From contig DASCMO010000023.1 of assembly GCA_036010965.1 (NCBI GenBank), forward strand, positions 37,271-101,270: a stretch of 64,000 bases of DNA, read 5' to 3'. This stretch comes from GCA-2686265 sp036010965. Lineage in GTDB: Bacteria; Planctomycetota; UBA1135; GCA-002686595. This document shows positions 35,023 through 44,197 of this stretch, in pieces; position 1 is the first letter of the stretch; the number at the start of each line of letters is the position of its first letter. The notes beneath the pieces were generated by a model, which had not been told where the DNA came from, made no database searches, and saw only the letters and a program-made list of their open reading frames with translations. The position numbers and the translations under genes are program-made.

Positions 35023-37464
35023 TCAGAGCATGTTCGCCGTCGGGTTCCACAAGGTGCGCTTGATCACCACCTGGTTGGTGTTGGTGACGTTGAGCATGTC
35101 CTTGATGCGGCGGTCGTAGTTCAGCTGCAGCCCGATCTTGTAGGGCGAGCCCGGCGGATTGGAACTCGTGCCCTGGCCTGCCGGGTAGTAGCGACCCGGC
35201 GTCAGGACGCCCAGGTCGGCGCAGACCAGGGCGCCGTTGACCCGCAACTGCCCGCGCATCCGGTCATTGCGGTGGACGATGCCGAAGATCGCGTTGTTGG
35301 TGTAGAGCAACCCGTCGATCTCCATTGGCGTGTCGTCCTGGTGGAGGCTCTCGAAGTACTCGATGGCGAGCTTTTGGAGGTAGTCGTCCAGCCACGAGCC
35401 CCCGGGCGTCAGCTGCGAGATGGCCGCGACCGGAACACCCGTTCCGCCCTCGAAGAGCGCCGTGTTCGAGGTATCCGTGGGGTCCCAGATGCTGATGCTG
35501 TTGGGGTCCCAGGCCAGCGGCACCTCCTCGTCGCCGCGCCAGGTGGCCGTCGTCGGATCGAACCAGAGGTCGCCTTTGTTGTAGACGGGGATCTCATCGG
35601 CCGGCCCGAAGTTGTAGTAGCGCGGCATCCAGTCGGGGTCGTAGTTGGGGTTGGACATCGTCCAGGTTGCCGGGTTCTGCGGATCCTCACCTGGGCCGGG
35701 GAGTAGGGCGTGGGTGTGGTTGTCAGGGTTCACCACCGTCCAGCTCGACGGGTCCGACGTGTCTTCGTTCTGACCGGGGAGCACGGCCTGGGTCTTGGAC
35801 CACTCGCCGCGGTTGAACAGGGAGAGCTCGGCCAGGGCGAAGTTCCACTCACCCGACGCGTCGCCGGTGATGATGTCGAACTGCCCGGGGTCGAGGAAAA
35901 CCTGTGGCTTGAGGTAGTCGCCCAGGAGGACGTTGCCGCCACAGGCCAGACCGAGGGCGTTCTTGGTGCCGTCCCCGGCGATCCCGAAGGTGCGTGGCCC
36001 CGTCGGGTCTCCGGGCGGATCGCCCTCGAGGTACTCCAGGCCGTCGAGGTACTGCAGATCGGTGGGGACGAAGATGTTGCCGCTGGCGATGATCGTCCCC
36101 TCGCCCTTGACGAAGCCGTTGATGACCACGTCGCCCTCGATCGCGACCGTTCCGTCGATGACGATCGGATTCTGCTCCGTCCCCGAGAGGATCACGTTTC
36201 CAGTCGTGCTGGGGGGCAGCGCCGACTGATTGCCGTTGAACAGGGCGTTCGCGTACTCCGCCACCGTGTCGATGATGAAGTCGTGGTCGGTGACGTTGAT
36301 CACGCCCGCGACGATCGCTCCCTCGGCGGTTTGAGAGGCCGCGTAGAACTCGTTGGGATCCACGACACGGTTGTTCGCGCCGGTGGGATCCGGTTCGCCC
36401 GTCTGCGGGTCGATCCCGCCGTTGTCGGGGAAGGGCGGGGGGAACTCGTTCGGCAGCTGCCCATCGGGCATCTCGCTGTGCTCGGTCGGGTAGTTCAGGT
36501 ACAGGTTCTCTCCCGGCTGCGGGGGATCGCCCGCGGGCTGGAAGTCCGCCACGGTCAGCTCGCCCCAGCCGTCCTCGACGAGGTTCCCGTCATCGTCGAA
36601 CTCGAAGGACTTGAGGGTCTGGTCCGACCAGACCTGGATGGGTAGCCCGTCCTGGTCGGTCACGGGCCCGCGCACGTAGAGTGAGCCGGCGATGAACGAG
36701 TCGGCGTCCCAATCGCTGATCTCGGGGCGACCGTCCCAGTCGTCCCGGATCATCATGCTCTCGAGGGTCCCGACCTTGATGCGGTCGAAGCTGCCGTAGC
36801 TCTCGGAATCGGTATTGAAGTAGCGCTCGACCGAGTCGATCTGCGCGTGGCAGAAGACGCAGTTGACGTTGTTGGCCAGTACCCCGTACTGGAAGCCCTC
36901 GAACTGCTCCGGCTCGATGGTATAGACCATCTGGATGGCGCGATTGAGTACGGGGTTGACGATTCCCTGGCCGCGGTTCGTGCTGGCCGAGACGGTCACG
37001 TAGAGGCGAGTCGCCTCGCCCTCGTCGCGGCGCAGTACCCGCAGGGCGTCCACGTTGACGTTGTCGAATTCGGCGTCTTGCTGAGTGGCGCCGGGGATGC
37101 CGGCCTCCACGAGCAGATCGACGCCCTCATCCGCGCCCGGGGCGCCGCCGGCGCCGCTGTCGAGGATGCCTACGACGTCGAGGAAGGACCGGAAGGAGGC
37201 GATGTCGCCCGCCGCGCCATTCTGGTCCGCGAGGTAGTCGGTCCAGAGCCGCTCCGTGGCCAGGATGCCGACGCTCTCGACCGCGCTCGTGAGCTTGTAC
37301 TCGTCGTTCTGGAAGTTGATGACGCGCGCGCCGCTGAGGTTCGCCATGAGCATGGCGAGGCCCATCATGGCGACCATGGAGGTCACGATCAGGGCGGGGA
37401 TCAATGCCAGCCCACGCCTGTTCCTGCGCCCGTTCCTACTCGTCGATTCGATTACCCAACTCAT
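35023..37464 (-). CDS. Large pilin-like/PilX-type protein with CXXCH motif
   Basis: 813 residues from ATG 37464, chosen for its AAGGGAG site. Arg-rich start (NGRRNRRG) then a hydrophobic helix (about 18-43) like PilX-type minor pilin N-termini, without a clear Glu5. Residues 202-206 are CVFCH, the c-type heme attachment motif. Later parts are beta-rich: INGFVKGEGTIIASGNIF around 445 resembles polymer-forming beta-helix or bactofilin-like repeats. The rest is unrecognised. It follows two pseudopilin genes on the same strand and probably belongs to one secretion or pilus system. Confidence 0.6.
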   Translation of the reverse strand: MSWVIESTSRNGRRNRRGLALIPALIVTSMVAMMGLAMLMANLSGARVINFQNDEYKLTSAVESVGILATERLWTDYLADQNGAAGDIASFRSFLDVVGILDSGAGGAPGADEGVDLLVEAGIPGATQQDAEFDNVNVDALRVLRRDEGEATRLYVTVSASTNRGQGIVNPVLNRAIQMVYTIEPEQFEGFQYGVLANNVNCVFCHAQIDSVERYFNTDSESYGSFDRIKVGTLESMMIRDDWDGRPEISDWDADSFIAGSLYVRGPVTDQDGLPIQVWSDQTLKSFEFDDDGNLVEDGWGELTVADFQPAGDPPQPGENLYLNYPTEHSEMPDGQLPNEFPPPFPDNGGIDPQTGEPDPTGANNRVVDPNEFYAASQTAEGAIVAGVINVTDHDFIIDTVAEYANALFNGNQSALPPSTTGNVILSGTEQNPIVIDGTVAIEGDVVINGFVKGEGTIIASGNIFVPTDLQYLDGLEYLEGDPPGDPTGPRTFGIAGDGTKNALGLACGGNVLLGDYLKPQVFLDPGQFDIITGDASGEWNFALAELSLFNRGEWSKTQAVLPGQNEDTSDPSSWTVVNPDNHTHALLPGPGEDPQNPATWTMSNPNYDPDWMPRYYNFGPADEIPVYNKGDLWFDPTTATWRGDEEVPLAWDPNSISIWDPTDTSNTALFEGGTGVPVAAISQLTPGGSWLDDYLQKLAIEYFESLHQDDTPMEIDGLLYTNNAIFGIVHRNDRMRGQLRVNGALVCADLGVLTPGRYYPAGQGTSSNPPGSPYKIGLQLNYDRRIKDMLNVTNTNQVVIKRTLWNPTANML

Positions 37465-37473
37465 GCCCTGACA

Positions 37474-37480
37474 CTCCCTT
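37474..37480 (-). promoter_or_regulatory. Ribosome binding site supporting start at 37464
   Basis: AAGGGAG, 9 bases before ATG 37464 on the minus strand. It favours this start over one 14 codons upstream. Confidence 0.6.
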
Positions 37481-37622
37481 GTCTCTCGCTCACCGGTCTC
37501 GTTCACACGCCGCCCCCCTGGCGACTAGGGCCTCGGGCCCGTCTGGTGAATCGTCCTGATCCGCCGCTGTTTCTTAGGCAATCGCGGGTATTCCGCGCGC
37601 TCCTCGGCCGTCAGCACCAGGG

Positions 37623-38696
37623 CTAGCTCAGGGGCTCGTTGCGCAAGAAGATCAGGGACTCCACCTTGCGCACGATGGGGATGTTCGACACGGAGTGGCC
37701 GACGATGAACAGGCGTATGTGCAACCTGCGGGAGTCCTTGTCCCACAGAAAAATCGGGTCGTCGAAGCCGTCGTCGTCGAGGTCTCCGCCCCAGTTGCAG
37801 CGCTCCTGGAGCACGTTCGCTGGTCCCATGCCGAGGGACGAGGGCTGGCTCGAGGGATCGTCCGTGTCCCAGCACGAGCGCCGCAGCTGGCCGACGTCGA
37901 AGACATCGTCGGTGTCGCGGTCGCCGTTGAGGTCGTCGCCGGTGACGGACTCGAAGATCGTCTCGCGCGGTACGAACGAGAGCGCCATCCACCCTTCCAG
38001 AGTGCCCAGTCCGTCGATCTCCGCGCCCCACTGCAGGTCGTCGCCGTCGAGGTAGTCGGGCGGCGTCGAATCCGACGGATCGACCGGGACGCGGTAAGAG
38101 AAGCCGCTGCCGTCGCCGCGGAAGTAGCTGGGCCCGCGCGCGCCAAGGGCCACGCCGTCCCAGGAACCGGGGGGAGGGGTCTCCTGTTCCTCGAGGGTCT
38201 CCGCCAGCCCGGCCCAGATCAGCTGTGAGCCGATCGGATGGGAGGCGGCGATCGTGCACTGCTGGCCGCGCACGAGGTCCACGAAGCGGACCTGGTTGGC
38301 CTCGAGGCTGGTGTAGAGGATGCGTTCCTCGTTCTGGGTGCCGCGCTCCAGCAGCAGTATCCCGTCGTCGGGAAACCCGAGGGTGGAATCCACCTCGATA
38401 TTGGTCGTCGTGCCGATCGAGAGCGTCCCGGTGATCGAGGCGATGGGGTTGGCGCCGCGCGCGTCCGCCAGCTCGGTTTCCAGCTTGCGGAGCATCTGCT
38501 GGGCCTTCATCTCCGCGACCGAGATCCCCAGGGTCGACTGCGCGAGCTGGGTGTCTCGCTGGACGACGCTGAAAATCGACAGCATCACCACCGTCAGGAT
38601 GCTGAAGGCGACGGTCAGCTCGACGACCGTCATTCCGCTCCGGCGGGTCGAGCGCTCCCGCGCCGGGCGCGGCGTCTCCAAAGGTCTGCTCCTCAC
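37623..38696 (-). CDS. PilW-like pseudopilin with calcium-loop-like segments
   Basis: 357 residues from GTG 38696, which has AGGGGAG 8 bases before; GTG 38705 is too close to that site. Type IV pilin signature: RRSG then MTVVELTVAFSILTVVMLSIF, with the Glu at +5. The remainder is a soluble beta-rich domain. Asp-rich loops DLNGDRDTDD and GDLDDDGFDD look like EF-hand or dockerin-type Ca2+ loops. Probably a minor subunit of a type II secretion or type IV pilus machine. Sits 18 bases downstream of the PilV-like gene stop. Confidence 0.75.
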   Translation of the reverse strand: MRSRPLETPRPARERSTRRSGMTVVELTVAFSILTVVMLSIFSVVQRDTQLAQSTLGISVAEMKAQQMLRKLETELADARGANPIASITGTLSIGTTTNIEVDSTLGFPDDGILLLERGTQNEERILYTSLEANQVRFVDLVRGQQCTIAASHPIGSQLIWAGLAETLEEQETPPPGSWDGVALGARGPSYFRGDGSGFSYRVPVDPSDSTPPDYLDGDDLQWGAEIDGLGTLEGWMALSFVPRETIFESVTGDDLNGDRDTDDVFDVGQLRRSCWDTDDPSSQPSSLGMGPANVLQERCNWGGDLDDDGFDDPIFLWDKDSRRLHIRLFIVGHSVSNIPIVRKVESLIFLRNEPLS

Positions 38697-38713
38697 GGCG
38701 TCCACTCCCCTGT

Positions 38714-39274
38714 TCAGTAGCCGATGACGTAGAAGGGGTGCGCCATGAACACCTCGCCCGAGACGCCTTTCCAGCGCGTCCGGACGATCACGGGGAGGAT
38801 GCGTGCGCCCGTGGTCACGTCACCGTTGTCGGCCTGCCCGTCTCCGTCCAGATCGCGCGGCATGCCGAGCTCGAATCCCAGCTGGGCGTCGGTCAACGCC
38901 TCATCGGTGACGACCTGCACCGACCCCACCGCCGCCTGGCCGTCCGCCGTGCTGAGTCCGGTCACGTCGAAGGTGGCCCCGAAGGCGCCTCCGGGTTCGA
39001 AGGCGCCCACCAGGTCCTCGGACCACTGACCTGCGTGCTCGGTCAGGGTGCGGGCCGAGAAGGCCTGGATCTCCTCGGAGATCATGCGTACAGCGTTCTG
39101 GGCCAGGGCCCGCTCGCGGTTCTGGCGCCGCAGGGCGTGGGTGTGGAGCGTCGAGGCGCTCATGGCCAGGAGGGCCACCATGAGCACGGTGACCGCCAGG
39201 CTGAGCTCCATCATCGTGAAGCCCGCCCGCCGCGCTCGGGGTTTCTTCGAGACCGCAGGCACCCCGACCCTCAC
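38714..39274 (-). CDS. PilV-like pseudopilin with calcium-loop-like segment
   Basis: 186 residues from GTG 39274, preceded by AGGAAG; GTG 39304 is an alternative 10 codons upstream. Class-III signal: RRAG then FTMMELSLAVTVLMVALLAMS, with Glu at +5. The C-terminal domain contains RDLDGDGQADNGDV, a canonical D-x-D-x-D-G loop for Ca2+, and ends VIGY. It is likely the first of three pilin-like genes transcribed leftward. Confidence 0.75.
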   Translation of the reverse strand: MRVGVPAVSKKPRARRAGFTMMELSLAVTVLMVALLAMSASTLHTHALRRQNRERALAQNAVRMISEEIQAFSARTLTEHAGQWSEDLVGAFEPGGAFGATFDVTGLSTADGQAAVGSVQVVTDEALTDAQLGFELGMPRDLDGDGQADNGDVTTGARILPVIVRTRWKGVSGEVFMAHPFYVIGY

Positions 39275-39415
39275 CGCATCCCCACTTCCTACTCGATGGC
39301 TCACAGGCTGGACTTCGGCCAGGAGCCGTGCGTCGCTGGAAGGAAACCCTAATTGCTCCCAGAAGGAACTCGAAGTGTGCGCCGTGGGGTTGGGGCGACC
39401 GGCCGCAGAGGGCTC

Positions 39416-40885
39416 TCAGGAGCCGATCGAGAGCAGGAATTCCCCGTTTACGCGCGTCTTGCGCATCTTCTGGATCAGCATCTCCATGGCCTCCACGGGG
39501 TCGAGCTCGTTGAGCACCTTGCGCAGCATCCAGACGCGACGGATCTCCTCCTCGTTGAAGAGCAGCTCCTCCTTGCGCGTGCCGGAGCGGTTGATGTCGA
39601 TGGCGGGGAAGATGCGCCGGTCGGACAGGCGCCGGTCGAGGACCAGTTCCATGTTCCCCGTGCCCTTGAACTCCTCGAAGATCACCTCGTCCATCTTCGA
39701 GCCGGTCTCGATCAGGGCCGTGCCCAGGATCGTAAGAGAGCCGCCGTGCTCGAGCTTGCGCGCGGCTCCGAAGAAGCGCTTGGGGAACTGCAGGGCGGTG
39801 GCCTCGAGGCCGCCGGAGAGCAGCTTGCCGTTGCTCGGGGCCTCGACGTTGCAGGCGCGCGCCAGGCGCGTGATCGAGTCGAGCAGGATCACGACTTCCT
39901 CGCCGGCCTCCACCATTGAGCGCGCCTTCTTGATCACCATGTCGGCCACCTGGATGTGGCGCCAGGCGGGTTCGTCGAAGGTCGAGCTGATGACCTCGCG
40001 CCGTTTTCCCGGGACGTTGCGCTCGAAGTCGGTGACCTCCTCGGGGCGCTCGTCCACGAGCAGCACGATCAGGTGCGCCTCGGGGGCGTTGGTGACCACC
40101 GAGTTCGCCAGCATCTGGAGCAGGACGGTCTTGCCCGTGCGCGGCGGCGCCACGATCAGGCCGCGTTGTCCCTTGCCGATGGGCGTGATCAGATCGACGA
40201 TGCGCATCTCGAGGGGGTTGATCTCGGTGCCCTCGAGGATGATGCGTTGCTCGGGGTAGATCGGGACCAGCTCCTTGAACGTCGTGCGCCCCTCGACAGC
40301 ACTGGGCTGGCCGCCGTCGATCTCCTCGACGGTGCTGAGGGTGAACAGAGTCTCACTCTCGCGCGTCGGCCGCAGGTGCCCGCGCACCCACATCCCCGGG
40401 CGCAGGTTGTAGGACTCGACCAGGGAGGGAGGGACGAAGACGTCCTCCAGGCTCGGCATGTAGTCGGTGAACGGGAAGCGCAGGAAGGCATGGCCCTCTT
40501 CGACGATGTCGATCAGGCCCTCGCTGACCACCGGAACGTGGCCTTCCAGGCGGTTCTGAGTGATGGCCCACACGACGTCGCGCCGGTTCCGGCCGGTCTC
40601 CTTCACCTTCGCCTTGACGGCCAGCTCGACCAGCTCGGCCAGGTTGTGGGCCTGGAGCTCCGCGTGGTCGACTGCCTTGGGCTTGGTCTTCTTCGTGTAG
40701 GGCGGCAGGGCATCGACCAGCTCCTGTAGGCCTTCCTTGTCCAGGTCCGCGGGCAAGGTGCCGTAGTCGATGCGCGGCACTTCGGGGTCGAGGTTTGGGG
40801 CGCGTCGCGAGCCCCCCTTGTTCTTGCGGTAGAAGGGCTTCTTCTTCTGGAACGGACGCTTCTTCTGGGCGGTGGCCATGGTCAT
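39416..40885 (-). CDS. rho: Transcription termination factor Rho
   Basis: 489 residues. A basic, Lys-rich N-terminal extension (about 1-35) precedes the RNA-binding cold-shock-like domain (EGHAFLRFPFTDYMPSLEDVFV), then the RecA-like ATPase with Walker A APPRTGKT (246-253), LVDERPEEVTDF and the termination loop region LLSGGLEATALQFPKRFFGAARKLEHGGSLTI. Rho is a hexameric RNA helicase that ends transcription. It follows coaE by 66 bases on the same strand, an order seen in planctomycetes. Confidence 0.96.
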   Translation of the reverse strand: MTMATAQKKRPFQKKKPFYRKNKGGSRRAPNLDPEVPRIDYGTLPADLDKEGLQELVDALPPYTKKTKPKAVDHAELQAHNLAELVELAVKAKVKETGRNRRDVVWAITQNRLEGHVPVVSEGLIDIVEEGHAFLRFPFTDYMPSLEDVFVPPSLVESYNLRPGMWVRGHLRPTRESETLFTLSTVEEIDGGQPSAVEGRTTFKELVPIYPEQRIILEGTEINPLEMRIVDLITPIGKGQRGLIVAPPRTGKTVLLQMLANSVVTNAPEAHLIVLLVDERPEEVTDFERNVPGKRREVISSTFDEPAWRHIQVADMVIKKARSMVEAGEEVVILLDSITRLARACNVEAPSNGKLLSGGLEATALQFPKRFFGAARKLEHGGSLTILGTALIETGSKMDEVIFEEFKGTGNMELVLDRRLSDRRIFPAIDINRSGTRKEELLFNEEEIRRVWMLRKVLNELDPVEAMEMLIQKMRKTRVNGEFLLSIGS

Positions 40886-40951
40886 CGAGCGGCTAAGTGT
40901 GTGACTGCCGGTTGGGGAGTGTCGTGTGGGGGGCGGGTATGGGGGAGTGAG

Positions 40952-41581
40952 CTACGCCAGCCCCTCGGCTGCGAGCACCTCGCCCACGGCCTGTTCGAGT
41001 TCGTCGAACCCCCGGTCGTTCGTGATCACGTGACGGGCACGGGCCCGCTTTTCCTTGAGAGGCATCTGGGTGTTCTCCCTGAGCGCGACTTCCCCGGGCT
41101 CCCAGGCGCGCCGTTCCACGGCGCGCCGGTCGCGTTGGGCGGCGTCGGCCGCCACGAAGATCAGGAAATCGCACAGGCCCGTCAGGCCGTGCTCGTTCTC
41201 GTTCTCCAGGAGGAGCGGGACATCGAGCACCGCCAGCCCGCGCCCGCTGTCGCGGGCCTCGGTCAGGCCAGCCAGTATCCTTTCACGAACGAGCGGATGT
41301 ATCCAGCCTTCGAGCTTGCTTCGTACCTCCGGGTCACTGAAGGCCATCCGTCCCAGGGCAGCCCGGTCCACGCGCCCCTCCCCGTCGAGGGCCCCCCGAC
41401 CCACCTCAGCGCCCAGGCGAGCCGCCAGGGCGGGGTCGGCCAGGGCCTCGTGGGCGATGGCGTCGGCGTCCAGCACGAGGCCCCCGTTGCCCGCCAGAAG
41501 GCGCGCCACGGTGGACTTGCCCGAGGCGATGCCGCCCAGGACGCCTGCGATCACGAGCCCGCCTTTGGTAAATTCCTGCAT
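40952..41581 (-). CDS. coaE: Dephospho-CoA kinase
   Basis: 209 residues. P-loop GGIASGKST (16-24), then LVLDADAIAHEAL and the lid region DVPLLLENENEHGLTGLCD. The enzyme makes CoA from dephospho-CoA and ATP, the last step of CoA synthesis. The C-terminal part ends NDRGFDELEQAVGEVLA, as usual. Transcribed leftward with rho directly downstream. Confidence 0.93.
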   Translation of the reverse strand: MQEFTKGGLVIAGVLGGIASGKSTVARLLAGNGGLVLDADAIAHEALADPALAARLGAEVGRGALDGEGRVDRAALGRMAFSDPEVRSKLEGWIHPLVRERILAGLTEARDSGRGLAVLDVPLLLENENEHGLTGLCDFLIFVAADAAQRDRRAVERRAWEPGEVALRENTQMPLKEKRARARHVITNDRGFDELEQAVGEVLAAEGLA

Positions 41582-41923
41582 TCAGGGCCTACCGGATCGA
41601 AAACCAGGCCCGCCAGGGGCGGTAGGTGGCGTCGTCGGGTGGACCGTCGCCGCCGAGCAGCGGGCGCTCCCTCCGTCATCATCAGACCCGATGTCAGCCC
41701 AGGTTACGATGCCCGAGCGGCCGGTCAAGGCGCCCGATTTCCCTTGCCGGGAGCCTTCCCGGTCGGTTATCACCTTTCGGCGAAACCGGGAGTTCTGCGC
41801 CCGCCAGGGCGCACTTCCTCGGTATCTTTCGGACCGACCTCCTCAGAACTCCCCGTCCTCTCTGATCGCCCTTCGAGGCGTCCTGCCGGACGCTTCACGG
41901 GGCACAAGCCCCAGGTTCTCCGC
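41582..41923. other. 342-base divergent intergenic region
   Basis: Lies between the coaE start and the coiled-coil membrane protein start. Short inverted repeats are visible, GCGCCC-GCCA-GGGCGC at 41797-41812 and GGGGC-ACAA-GCCCC at 41899-41912, the latter only 11 bases before the ATG. No convincing gene, RNA or terminator with a T-run is seen; promoters for both genes must lie here. Confidence 0.5.
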
Positions 41924-43177
41924 ATGATCCATCCCTCTCGTCGTGGCGCCGCCCGAATCCCCATCATCTGGATGGTGGCCGTCATGGTCGCCTTCTTCGT
42001 GGCCCTTGCCCTGGTCTTCATCTCGAACGACGAGGCGGCCAAGGCGAACGAGGCCTGGGCGTCCATGCGGGCCGAACGCGACGCGGCGATCCTGACGGCC
42101 CAGGAGTCGCGCCAGACGATCCGCGAGATCTCCGAGGTCCTCGGCCACTACGACGAGGACGTCGCGTCAGCCGAGTCGGACGTCTCCGCGGCGACCGCCG
42201 GCCTCGACCAGATCAAGGCGGCCTTCCCCGACATGGGACCGGCCGTGGCGAGCTTCGAGCAGGCCACGACGCGGGTCATTCCCGCCTGGAACGCCAAGGT
42301 GCGCGAGGTGTCCGAGCTCAACCAGCAGGTCACCCAGCTGCAGACCGACATCGCCAGTAAGAACCAGACGCTGACCCAGCTGGCCCAGACCAAGGACGCC
42401 CAGCTCGCGGACCTGCGTTCGCAGCTGACCGACGCCGAGCAGGCAGCGGCCGCCCGCCAGAGCGACCTGGAATCCGAGGTCGCCTCGGTGCGCAACACCC
42501 TCGGTGACTCCGAACGCCAGTTCGCGCGCCTCTCCGGCGAGAAGGAGGACGTCCAGCGCGGCTGGGATGACCGCGAGGAGGTGATGTCCACGCGCTTCCG
42601 CGAGATGGGCTCGAAGCTCGCCTTCCTGCGCGAGCCCGAGCAGGCCGACGGACAGATCCTGGCCGTGTCGAAAGACCTCGGCCTGGGCTGGATCAACCTC
42701 GGCGAGCGCAACCGCCTGTTCAAGGGCATGAGCTTCAGGGTCGTCGACGGGACCCCCGGCGACCACCGCGTGAAGGCCTGGGCCGAGGTGCTCTCGGTGC
42801 AGGCGGACATGGCCGAGGTGGCCTTCAGCGAACAGGCCGATCGCTTCAACCCGCCGACGGCGGGCGATGTGATCTACAACCCGATCTACGACCCCCAGAG
42901 CGCGCGCAACGCCGTACTCGTCGGTCGCTTCTCGGGTACCTACAACGAGAAGGAGCTGCGCGCGCTCCTGGGCGACATCCAGATCCACGTGCAGGGCTCC
43001 CTCGACAAGACGACTGACTACCTGATCGTCGGCTCGGACCTGTACCACGACGAGGACGGCGAGCTCCTTGATGATCCGCTCCAGCCCTCGGAGCTCTCGG
43101 TCTACAAGGAGGCCGAGGCGATGGGTGTCCAGATCGTGCCCCTCAAGCTGCTCCGCGAGTACTTCCGGCGCGGGTAG
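41924..43177 (+). CDS. Membrane-anchored coiled-coil protein with BRCT-like C-terminus
   Basis: 417 residues from ATG 41924. One membrane helix (about 13-33) is followed by a long coiled coil (about 60-235, e.g. EVSELNQQVTQLQTDIASKNQ). Next comes a compact beta domain (GQILAVSKDLGLGWINLGE, FKGMSFRVVDG) resembling FlgT-C/GW-like modules. The C-terminus (about 330-415) runs VLVGRFSG, LDKTTDYLIVGSDLY, EAEAMGVQIVPLKLLREYF, the strand-helix pattern and Gly/hydrophobic spacing of a BRCT domain. BRCT domains usually bind phosphoproteins in DNA repair, so a membrane version is unusual. Function unknown. Confidence 0.6.
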   Translation: MIHPSRRGAARIPIIWMVAVMVAFFVALALVFISNDEAAKANEAWASMRAERDAAILTAQESRQTIREISEVLGHYDEDVASAESDVSAATAGLDQIKAAFPDMGPAVASFEQATTRVIPAWNAKVREVSELNQQVTQLQTDIASKNQTLTQLAQTKDAQLADLRSQLTDAEQAAAARQSDLESEVASVRNTLGDSERQFARLSGEKEDVQRGWDDREEVMSTRFREMGSKLAFLREPEQADGQILAVSKDLGLGWINLGERNRLFKGMSFRVVDGTPGDHRVKAWAEVLSVQADMAEVAFSEQADRFNPPTAGDVIYNPIYDPQSARNAVLVGRFSGTYNEKELRALLGDIQIHVQGSLDKTTDYLIVGSDLYHDEDGELLDDPLQPSELSVYKEAEAMGVQIVPLKLLREYFRRG

Positions 43178-43236
43178 GCCGCGGGAGATGCGGGCTGGAG
43201 CCGGGCCTTCCACGGCGCTCTCCAGGACTTCATGAT

Positions 43237-43269
43237 GGACGGGCGGGGCTCACCGAGCCCCGCCCGTCC
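43237..43269 (+). terminator. Perfect 14-bp GC hairpin
   Basis: GGACGGGCGGGGCT pairs exactly with AGCCCCGCCCGTCC across the loop CACCG. It lies 59 bases after the coiled-coil gene stop and 19 bases before the tatC start; the following TGATTT is only a weak T-run. Probably an intrinsic terminator or attenuator. Confidence 0.6.
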
Positions 43270-43288
43270 TGATTTCAGCGAGGCCTGC

Positions 43289-44197
43289 ATGGCGACCCAA
43301 ACCCACCAGAGTGAGGCTGCGCGGCTGGAGGATACGCGCATGACCCTGGGGGAGCACCTGGAGGAACTGCGCGGGCGCCTGATCCGCTCCGCCGTGGCCT
43401 TCGTGCTGGCCCTGGTCGTGGCCTGGGGGTTCCACGAGACCCTCAGCGATGTCGTGCAGGAACCCTTGCGGAGGGCGGTGGCGTGGTTGAACGCGGACCT
43501 GGTGGAGATCCACCAGGCTGAGATCCTCGAGCAGGGTCTCTCTCCGACGGACTTCTTCAACACCGGCATCCCCGAAGACGCCTCTCCGTCCCAACGCCTC
43601 CGCAAGCCGATCCCCTCTGACCTGCGGGGCGACGGAGCCGGATCGGGCTTCTTCTTCTACCTGCGCGTCTCCCTCTACTTTGCCTTCCTAGGCGCCGCGC
43701 CGGTCATCCTCTGGCAGCTGTGGCAGTTCATCGCGGCCGGGCTGTACCGCAAGGAGAAGCGAGTCGTTCACCTGTACTTTCCCGCCAGCCTGCTGCTCTT
43801 CGCGGCCGGGATCGTGTTCGGCTTCTACGTGATGGTCCCCTATGGGCAGTACTTCCTCGCGCGCTTCTCCCTGGAGCAATTCCGCTACGACCCGAAGGTC
43901 GACGAGTACTTCCAGTTCATCAAGAGTCTCTGTCTGGCTCTCGGTCTGGTCTTTCAGTTGCCGATCCTGATGATGGGCCTGGCCCGTCTGGGGATCGTCG
44001 AGCCCACCTTCTTCGCCCGCTATCGCGGTCACTTCCTGCTGGTGGCGCTGTTGTTCGCGGCCCTCATGACGCCACCTGATCCCATCACGCAGATGATGAT
44101 GGCCGTGCCGATGGTCCTGCTCTACGAGGTGGGCTACCGCCTATCGCGCCTGGGTCGATCATCCAGCGCCGCCCAGGCCTCCTCGACCTCGGCGTGA
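43289..44197 (+). CDS. tatC: Sec-independent (Tat) translocase subunit TatC
   Basis: 302 residues from ATG 43289; an ATG further upstream would sit in the terminator hairpin. Six membrane helices. The signature LGEHLEELRGRLI has the conserved Glu that contacts the twin-arginine signal, and APVILWQLWQFIAAGLYRKEKR carries the second conserved Glu. TatC recognises Tat substrates and forms the receptor complex with TatB. The first periplasmic loop is about 40 residues longer than in E. coli. No tatA or tatB is adjacent. Overlaps cinA by 4 bases. Confidence 0.93.
   Translation: MATQTHQSEAARLEDTRMTLGEHLEELRGRLIRSAVAFVLALVVAWGFHETLSDVVQEPLRRAVAWLNADLVEIHQAEILEQGLSPTDFFNTGIPEDASPSQRLRKPIPSDLRGDGAGSGFFFYLRVSLYFAFLGAAPVILWQLWQFIAAGLYRKEKRVVHLYFPASLLLFAAGIVFGFYVMVPYGQYFLARFSLEQFRYDPKVDEYFQFIKSLCLALGLVFQLPILMMGLARLGIVEPTFFARYRGHFLLVALLFAALMTPPDPITQMMMAVPMVLLYEVGYRLSRLGRSSSAAQASSTSA

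Noticed and set aside
43232..43288. Earlier ATG for tatC
   Set aside because: It would place the terminator-like hairpin inside the coding region and adds no conserved residues.
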